A stretch of DNA of 11,548 nt, taken from Jimgerdemannia flammicorona. Lineage: Eukaryota; Mucoromycota; Endogonomycetes; Endogonales; Endogonaceae. Shown here one piece after another: positions 6,457-11,548 of the stretch (its first letter is position 1; each line of letters opens with the position of its first letter). The stretch spans positions 1 to 11,548 of the forward strand of contig RBNI01006256.1 of the NCBI GenBank assembly GCA_003990745.1. Reading direction: 5' to 3'. The notes below the pieces were generated by a model. The model ran no database searches. It was not told where the DNA came from and worked only from the letters and a program-made list of their open reading frames with translations. Position numbers and translations under genes: made by a program.

Positions 6457-8481
6457 ATGGGGACCAACAGGCAATCTGAGGTGCGTACTGGGCAGGGTGG
6501 CCCAAGCGCGTTCGACTGGCAGCAAGTAGGGAGAGGCCCAGGCCTGGGGGGAGGTATGAGGGGGCTGCTGGCAGGTGGGCGAGGAAGGGGAGGAGGTGGC
6601 GGTGGAGGACAGGGATCTGGGAGGGCTAGCTTTGCGGAGACGGTGAAGGGAAGGAGGCAGGCATCAGGGCTGGAGGGTTGGTTGAAGAAGGGCAAGGAAA
6701 CAGAGAAGGCGATGGTACGTGGGGGAGTGGCCCTTGGTGGAGGGGGTGGAGGGGCTGGAGGTGTAGTGGCTGGGGGGAGTGTGATGGCTGATGGAGACGG
6801 GACTGCTGATCTGGAAAAAAATCCAGATGTGACTGTGGAAGGTGCGGCTGAGCGACTGGGGCTTGGGAGACAGGGGGATTTGGCGGATGGTGTGACGGGG
6901 CTGGCAGTGGCACCGTTACTCAAGAAGTCCATTTCGGCGTTCGCGGTGACACTGTGCTTCTGAGGCCTAGCGGTAACGGCGAAGATAGTCTTGGGGCTGA
7001 TTGCTAAGCAGGTGGCTGGAGCGGCGTCTGTTAAGTTTTTGAAGGGACTGGAAGGAGTGGAGGTTGGATTTGAGGAGGTTGAGCCGTTGGAGGAAGCATT
7101 GAAGGTTGGATTGGTAGTTGGGGAGGTGCAGGTACCAATGGCTCATTGTCTGAAATGGGACCCCAGAGTGGTCCAACTGTTGGTGAAAGGGGTGCCCACG
7201 GTGACGGCGATGGAGACGAGGAAGAGAGTTGAGGAGGTCATGGAGGAGTATGGTGAGGTAGTGGATATTGGATTTAGAGTCTGGGAGGGAACTTCGCTCA
7301 GAACGGGAGACGTGGATGTGAGGATTCGGTTGGCGGGAAAGGAGGCTACCGGGAAGGCAAGGGACTGGCCTTCTGGTATGGTCTGGGGGGCGATCGTGTG
7401 CAAGGTGATGAGGATGAAGGGGAGCGAGGAGGAGGAAGAGGACCTATTGGAAGCGCTGGAAGAGCTGAGTGGTGCAGTAGAACGGAGGGCCAAGGCTTGG
7501 AGGGCCTTCGAGGAGGCGACACACTTGGAGGTGGTAGAGGGGAAGCAGTTTCAAGTGAGCAAGGTGCAGTGGGAACGAGATCAGGGATGTAAGAGGCAGA
7601 GGGAACTGTTGGAGAAGATGAAGGGGGGACCTCTGAAGGAGACGAGCAAGGTGGTGGCCACAGAGGGGGCCAACGCAAGCGTCTGGGCAGGCGAGGGAGG
7701 CGAGAGTGCTGGGAAGGGGACTGTTGAGGATAGGGGGACGTCTGGCAAGGATCCGTATGCCGATGGTACGCTGGAGGTTTGGGATGAGACATGGGAGAAT
7801 TCTCCAACACCTATGCCCCTCATCAGACGGGGCCCAGCTTCACGAAACAGAGTGGAGGAGGATGTGCTGATGAAGGGGGCCCAGAGAGTACAATTTGGAG
7901 TTCCAGAGGTAGCGAAAGGGGGAAAAGTGGTGGCAGTTGGGGAGGAGGAACTGGTGGACGTCCCAGAGGAATGGGATGAGGCTGCAAGTACTGGAGCTGA
8001 CACCACAATGCTGGATGGTGGGAGGCCGGCAACCCCGGGAGGAAAGGAGGTGGGGAACCTCCTTTGGATGTGCAAAATGATGAATAACCTGGCGGCTGAG
8101 GAACTTGGTGAGGTGGATCTGAGGGTGATGAGCGATGAGCATTGGGTGAGGATTTTGTAGAGAGAAGGGGTGGTGTTGGTATTGAAGGCGGAGATTCTGG
8201 CAGTATATCTGGAGGAGGAGGGTTATGAGGTAGATAAGGGGCAGGAGGCGGAGATGGCAGTCGTCGCTGGAGAGAGGGCTGAATACTGCTAGAACAAGCG
8301 CCATGGACTACAGCTCTGGCAGGAGGCATGCATAGAATACTGAGAGGAGTTTGAGGAGAAGGCCGATGAAGAGATGAATGAACTGCTGGCTAGATTGGAG
8401 GCTCAGAGGGCGGAAGAGGAGGAGTTGACTGCGGAACACAATCTGGACACGGCACAGGAGGAGATGAGCATGGAGCAGTAG
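6457..8481 (+). pseudogene. LINE ORF1 (gag-like RNA-binding protein), copy 2, four internal stops
   Basis: This is the RNP-forming protein of the youngest element. One frame runs 674 codons from ATG 6457 to TAG 8479-8481, with stops at 6961 (TGA, where copy 1 has CGA), 8158 (TAG, also present in copy 1), 8290 (TAG, where copy 1 has TGG) and 8341 (TGA). The N-terminus is Gly-rich (GGGGGGG-type runs near 6590 and 6740). Then come VLGLIAKQVAGAASVKFLK, a beta-alpha-beta-beta pattern from VQLLVKGVP through ETRKRVEEVMEEYG and EVVDIGFRVW to DVDVRIRLA that fits an RRM-like fold (inference), the acidic helix EEEEEDLLEALEELS, and conserved DPYADGTLEVWDE. The longest open piece is 6991-8160. No CCHC knuckle is seen. 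If 8158 is a genuine end, the last 107 codons would be untranslated, but their protein-level similarity to copy 1 argues otherwise. Confidence 0.87.
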
Positions 8482-8511
8482 AGATTGATCGCAAACATAT
8501 CATATTTTATT
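8482..8511 (+). other. ORF1-ORF2 spacer, stop-free and in frame
   Basis: The 30 bases between the ORF1 TAG and the ORF2 ATG are AT-rich, unlike the G-rich coding parts. They contain no stop in the shared frame, so ORF1 and ORF2 are separated by a single UAG plus ten sense codons (RLIANISYFI). The spacer may support reinitiation at ATG 8512, or readthrough of the UAG would give a fused product. Neither can be decided here. Confidence 0.6.
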
Positions 8512-11500
8512 ATGAACAGTACAACCAACATTTTTTCTTTAAATGTGAATGGGTTACGGGGGGCTACTCGACGTAGGAACATTTTTACTTGGATAAAGGG
8601 ATTGGAGGCTGATCTCTTCCTGTTGCAGGACATTCGGTGTGAGGTTGAGTCCGATATGATGGAGTGGATGAAGGAATGGGGAGGTGCAGCGGTTTGGAAG
8701 GGCAAGGTGGGAATTTTGGTCCGGAAAGGCAGAGGGGAGATTCAGGATGTGAGGAGTTGGGGAGAGAGACTAGTTTGGGGAGTGTGGATTCATGCAGGTT
8801 GGGAGCCAGTTATCGTTGGCTCCTGCTATTGCCCTGCAGTGCGGGGTGAGCGGGTCGATTGGTTGAAAGGGCTACTGGAGAGCGGGAGCTTCGTGGAGGC
8901 TGGGGTAGATATGCTTGGGGGTGATTTTAATATGGTTCGAGACGCACCTTTGGATAGAACGGATGGCGGACGTGGTGCTGAGAGCCAGAGTGGAGGAATG
9001 GTGGCATGGGAGGAGGTCGAGAGGCTAAGTGCGCTGGTGGACGCTGGGAGGGAGTGCTGGGGGAATAGGAGGGTTTATACACACTGGGCAGGGGGTCTGG
9101 GGACGAGAATCGACTGGATTCTAACAGCCAGCTGCTGGGGCCTAGATGTGTGGAAGTCACTGGAGGTAGAATGGTGCCCATGGTCGGATCACTGGGGGAT
9201 TTTGGGACAGGGACACTTTGGGGGAAGTAGGGATGGGCCTGGACATTGGCGCCTCAATTCCTCTTTGTTAAATGACAAGTCCTGGTGGGATGAGTGGGTT
9301 AAGGACATTCAGTTGAAGGTGGAGAACTGGCGGCAGGAAGGTGCCTCTGTTGGGGTCAGGTGGATAAGGATGAAGGAGATGGCTAAGATTTATTGGAGTG
9401 AAGCTGGCAAGGAGGCAGGGAAGCAGAGGAGGCGTAGAGTGCATTGGGCTTCTACTAGATTGGCTAGGCTCCTGGAGGAGTGGGCGAGGTTGAAAATGCT
9501 AGAGGGAGAGGAGGACTGGAGATTAATGAGGGCAAAAATGGAGGTTGGTGAACTACAACAGGTGCTGCGGGAAGAGGAAGAAGTGAGGGTACGGAGCTTG
9601 GTGGCACGGCTCTGCTGGCAGGATCTGGAGGAAGGGGAGAGGCCTTCCAAGTTTCTTACAAGGGCGCTTAGGGCAAGGCGGGTTCAGCAATGGTGGGAAG
9701 GGGTGTTAGATTCAGATGGAACATTGGTTCACGGTGTGCAGGACATTCTTGGATCACTGAAGGAGAGATGGAGTGGATTGTGGAGTGAGGAGGAAGGTGG
9801 GGCAGATGCTGGGACTATTGAACGAGCATTGGAGGATTGGCACCCACCATATATCGAGGGGCTAGATGACCTGGTGATGCCGGTACAGGAAGAGGAGATC
9901 CACCAGGTGCTTGCCGTGACAACGCCAGGTATGGCACCTGGAGAGGATGGTCTGCCCTGGGACTTTTGGAAGCGAATGGTTGGAGTCCCAGGGGTGATGG
10001 GAGAGATGACGGCATTGTGCAACTCCATTCTACAGACTGGGAGGTGGGTGGGGGAGCAGGACCTTGGGCTGGTGACACTACTTTATAAAAACAAAGGAAG
10101 GAGGGAGGATTGGAAGAACTGGCAGCCGATAATGTTGTTAGATATGGACAGGAAGTTGGTGACTAAGGTAGTGGTGGCAAGATTACAGAAAGTGGCCCAG
10201 TAAGTTGTGGGTATTGAGCAGAGGGGATTTGTGGGCGGTCGGCTCATCAGGGATGGCACTGCCTGGGTACGTGGAGTTATCGAGGGGGCAAGGGCCTGCG
10301 GACTGGATGGGCGACTAGTCTTCTTGGACCAGGAGAAGGCTTATGACCGGGTGCGGAGAGTCTGGCTGGAGAAAGTTTTGGATAGGATGGGGGTTCCATC
10401 CCACTTCCGGTCAGTGATGGTCAGCCTACTGGAAGGGAGTAGGGCTGCGCTCGTGTGCAATGGTCATAGAGGGGTGGCATTCCTCTTGGGCAGAGGGGTG
10501 CCTCAGGGGGACCCACTGTCTCCCATTCTGTATGCTCTTTCGCTGGAACCCCTTATGGATAGAATTTGGCGGAGGATAGAAGGACTCTCGGTCTTTGGCA
10601 TAGGGTGGAAAGTTGGGGCCTTTGCGGATGACATGGTGGTTGGTTTGGGTTCGATTGCTGACGTTGAAGAGCTCAAGAGAACTGTGGAGTGGTATGAGGA
10701 GCACTCGGGAGCGAAGTTGAATTGGCACAAATGTGAAACTATGGTGCTTGGCAATGGGCTGGTGGGAGGGGAGGTGATAGGAACAATTGTCCCCACTGGG
10801 GAAGCAGTGCAGTACTTGGGCATCTATTTGTCGGTCTATGGGTCAGTTCTGCCCAGGCACTGGTGGGAGCAGCAGATTGGGATTTGGGAGGAGGCCCTGC
10901 GGAGTTGGGGGGGAAGACATTTCTCTCTGGCGGGGTGGGTCTCAATTTTGAATGTTTACTGGCTACCGAAGTTGTGGTACCTAGCCTATCATCTGGACTT
11001 CCCGGCTTGGGTGGTGAAGAGATTGGTGAAGTCAGCAAAGGGATGGATCTGGGCTGGAAGGCAGAGTCAGATTGGTTGGGAGACCTTGTCCCTACTGGTG
11101 GCAAGAGGTGGACTTGGGCTGGTGGACTTCCCGAAATGGCTACATTGCTTGCGGGCATGGTGGCTAAAGAGGGCAGTGGAATTGAGAGGAGGTGGTTGGG
11201 TCCCTCTGCTACAGAAGATATGGGAGAGGCGAACATCACTGAGGGGTGCAACTGGGGATCTCCTCGCGTTAGTTGGACTTCAGGATACCAGGCAACTGCG
11301 ATACAGAGGATTTTGGTGGGGGATAGCGGAAGGGGTGCACCGCATTGGAATTCGTTGGCAGGGGAATGAAGGAGAGGAGGATTGGGACCAGGCGATGTGG
11401 AGATGGGATCGCATATTGCTGGGTGGCACCCCTTTAATTGAGTTCGACATTGGTGATGGAATGGAATGCCAAAGGGGACCAGGCCAGGATCTGTGGCCTA

Positions 11501-11548
11501 GTGGTTGGCAAGGGGTTGGAATTGGCGAAGAGTGGGACTGGCAGGGTG
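8512..11548 (+). pseudogene. LINE ORF2: AP-type endonuclease and L1-type reverse transcriptase, one stop, 3' cut by window
   Basis: ORF2 nicks target DNA and copies its RNA at the nick. I start at ATG 8512; an in-frame TTG lies 27 nt upstream. Endonuclease (residues 1-230): LNVNG at 10-14, LLQDIR (Asp40 where Glu is usual), GGDFN at 136-140, TRIDW at 198-202, SDH at 225-227. A Trp/Arg/Glu-rich linker follows. RT: GMAPGEDGLPWDFW at about 473-486, motif A FLDQEKAYDRV (Asp606), PQGDPLSP (664-671), ALSLEPL, active site FADD (704-707), then HSGAKLNWHKCE. C-terminal: RHWWEQQ, HFSLAGWVSILNVYWLPKLWYL and GGLGLVDF, as in L1/Tx1 elements; the frame stays open to the window edge (1012 codons). A TAA at 10201-10203 (residue 564) is the only stop; AQTAAGTT may be a mutated CAA. 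The stop falls before all catalytic RT motifs, so as it stands only endonuclease plus linker would be made. Confidence 0.92.

Larger units (their letters stand above)
6374..11548 (+). mobile_element. LINE copy 2, L1/Tx1-like, 3' end outside window
   Basis: This element has a leader, ORF1, a 30-nt gap and ORF2 with endonuclease and RT. The RT block PQGDPLSP followed by LEPL and FADD is of L1/Tx1 type rather than I/Jockey/Tad type. There is one stop in over 1000 ORF2 codons and richer CpG, so it is the youngest layer. The sense strand is very G-rich and C-poor (26 G and 4 C in each of 7021-7080 and 9481-9540). The 3' UTR, tail and right target duplication are not in the window. Confidence 0.88.

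Noticed and set aside
6540..6790. G-quadruplex array in the Gly-rich ORF1 start
   Set aside because: Several G-runs exist, but loops between four consecutive runs are mostly longer than the usual limit, and the runs follow from Gly and Glu codons. Not strong enough to report as a feature.
4391..8481. Alternative genetic code with UAG read as Trp
   Set aside because: TAG often replaces TGG, but TGA and TAA also interrupt the frames, ordinary TGG codons are abundant, and the two ORF1 copies show TGG where the partner has TAG. Point decay explains this better.

Overview
The window is a stack of decaying retrotransposons. No host gene, tRNA, rRNA, CRISPR array or prokaryotic-style operon can be supported. 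A Ty3/gypsy-like pol next to an L1/Tx1-like LINE, heavy CpG loss and many premature stops point to repeat-rich heterochromatin of a eukaryote. A fungus is the best guess, from the resemblance of both elements to fungal families, but the species cannot be told from sequence alone.

Left part (about 1-4307, minus strand): the internal region of a degenerate Ty3/gypsy-like LTR retrotransposon. Read from high to low coordinates it holds an aspartic protease (DTGA motif at 4203-4214), an acidic/Lys-rich spacer, a His/Cys-bearing segment of unknown nature, a complete-length dUTPase domain with all five family motifs (about 2190-2600), a short beta-type spacer, reverse transcriptase, RNase H, and the zinc-binding and early core part of an integrase that runs off the left edge. 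Stops and several frame changes show it is dead. Gag and the LTRs are not in the window.

Right part (4308-11548, plus strand): LINE sequence pointing away from the gypsy element. It starts with an 83-nt 5' leader and a broken ORF1 (copy 1, 4391-6373). This is followed with no gap by a second 83-nt leader and a second, roughly 70%-identical broken ORF1 (copy 2, 6457-8481), then ORF2 (8512 to the right edge) with an apurinic-type endonuclease, an L1-type reverse transcriptase and part of the C-terminal region. ORF2 has only one internal stop.

The best reading is three nested layers: gypsy oldest, LINE copy 1 inserted into it, LINE copy 2 inserted into copy 1. CpG content rises in that order (about a dozen in 4.3 kb, then 4, then 20 in matched 540-nt stretches) and stop density falls. 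The rival reading, one element with a duplicated leader and ORF1, would predict equal decay in both copies. The points most worth following are the dUTPase between protease and reverse transcriptase, the tandem ORF1 arrangement, a UAG shared by both ORF1 copies, and ORF1 and ORF2 lying in one reading frame.
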